Below are positions 63,760 to 64,000 of a DNA stretch of 64,000 bases, in pieces. Each line of letters starts with the position of its first letter. Positions within the stretch are counted from its first letter, which is position 1. The position numbers and the translations under genes are program-made. The notes below the pieces were generated by a model. It was not told the DNA's origin. It worked only from the letters and a program-made list of their open reading frames with translations, and did no database searches. The DNA lies in the NCBI RefSeq assembly GCF_964033635.1, contig NZ_OZ035533.1, positions 2,666,001 through 2,730,000 of the forward strand, in the 5' to 3' direction. This DNA is from Chitinophaga sp. MM2321. Its GTDB lineage: Bacteria; Bacteroidota; Bacteroidia; Chitinophagales; Chitinophagaceae.

Positions 63760-64000
63760 ATGCCTGATAAATTAACACTGGCTGCCCTTTGTAGCCTTCT
63801 TTTGTTGCCTGTACTGCTATTTGCACAGTCTCCCAAGGTAGAACGCAGTAAACCCTTTGATGAACCCGAATTTGGTGCCAGCCGCCTGTTAATGCTAAAA
63901 AACGGGAATACCCTGTTTTTCAACTTTACCCGTAAGGAAGGTATCAACGTGGTGGTATACGATAAGAAGCACCACGCCAAACCCACGGCACATATACTTG
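63760..64000 (+). CDS. Secreted protein, 5' part only (runs off the window)
   Basis: From the ATG at 63760 the frame is open for 80 codons to the window end without a stop. It begins with a signal peptide (LAALCSLLLLPVLLFAQ) and continues with SKPFDEPEFGASRLLMLKNG and NTLFFNFTRKEGINVVVYD. A purine-rich taggag lies about 23 bases upstream. The family was not recognised from this fragment. Confidence 0.75.
   Translation, partial: MPDKLTLAALCSLLLLPVLLFAQSPKVERSKPFDEPEFGASRLLMLKNGNTLFFNFTRKEGINVVVYDKKHHAKPTAHIL

Noticed and set aside
63705..63986. 93-codon minus-strand open frame at the window end
   Set aside because: The plus strand encodes a signal peptide and a continuous frame to the window end; the minus frame is its shadow.

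Overview
The window looks like chromosome from a Bacteroidota bacterium of the Chitinophagaceae, most like Chitinophaga. Evidence for this: three SusC/SusD outer-membrane pairs, an ECF sigma/FecR/STN-SusC signalling cascade, a type IX secretion (T9SS) CHU_C cargo beside a PorP/SprF gene, an FtsX-type permease of the Bacteroidota kind, a PafA-type alkaline phosphatase, and TAnnTTTG-like -7 boxes with few obvious Shine-Dalgarno sites. The species assignment is inference. I saw no tRNA, rRNA, CRISPR array, insertion sequence or phage gene.

Layout. 1-9.75 kb is a mixed housekeeping stretch: the 3' part of an alkaline phosphatase, a GlxA-like regulator, an M19 dipeptidase, an orphan ABC ATPase, an FtsX permease, a small molybdopterin-domain-like secreted protein and a GMC oxidoreductase. 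9.9-18.6 kb (minus strand) is a sulfatase-SusD-SusC-FecR-ECF sigma operon, a cell-surface-signalling glycan locus. 18.9-21.3 kb is a TonB-dependent siderophore-type receptor. 21.4-28.1 kb (minus) is a PorP/SprF gene behind a giant repeat adhesin that is broken by a one-base frameshift. After about 1.1 kb of non-coding and decayed DNA comes leuC-leuD-leuA/cimA-like-leuB (29.2-34.0 kb). 34.4-39.0 kb is a lone SusC/SusD pair. 39.3-42.0 kb holds a DUF1801 protein, a prokaryotic pentameric ligand-gated ion channel homologue and a TPR lipoprotein.

42.7-61.5 kb is the most unusual region. Twelve tightly spaced plus-strand genes form a polysaccharide-utilisation-like operon: SusC, SusD, GH36-type alpha-galactosidase, a large secreted six-hairpin-like protein, a mutarotase-fold protein, an SDR, a beta-helix protein, a UlaG-like metallo-hydrolase, a fused E1alpha-E1beta-lipoyl protein, a second SDR with Phe in place of the catalytic Tyr, a RhaT-like symporter and a 2-hydroxyacid dehydrogenase. 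An AraC regulator with a structured leader follows. The layout suggests that a galactoside-bearing glycan is captured and cut outside the cytoplasm, and a released sugar is imported and oxidised by dehydrogenase, lactonase and TPP-enzyme steps rather than by the usual kinase/isomerase route. That pathway is inference. A nucleoside hydrolase lipoprotein and the 5' end of a secreted protein close the window.
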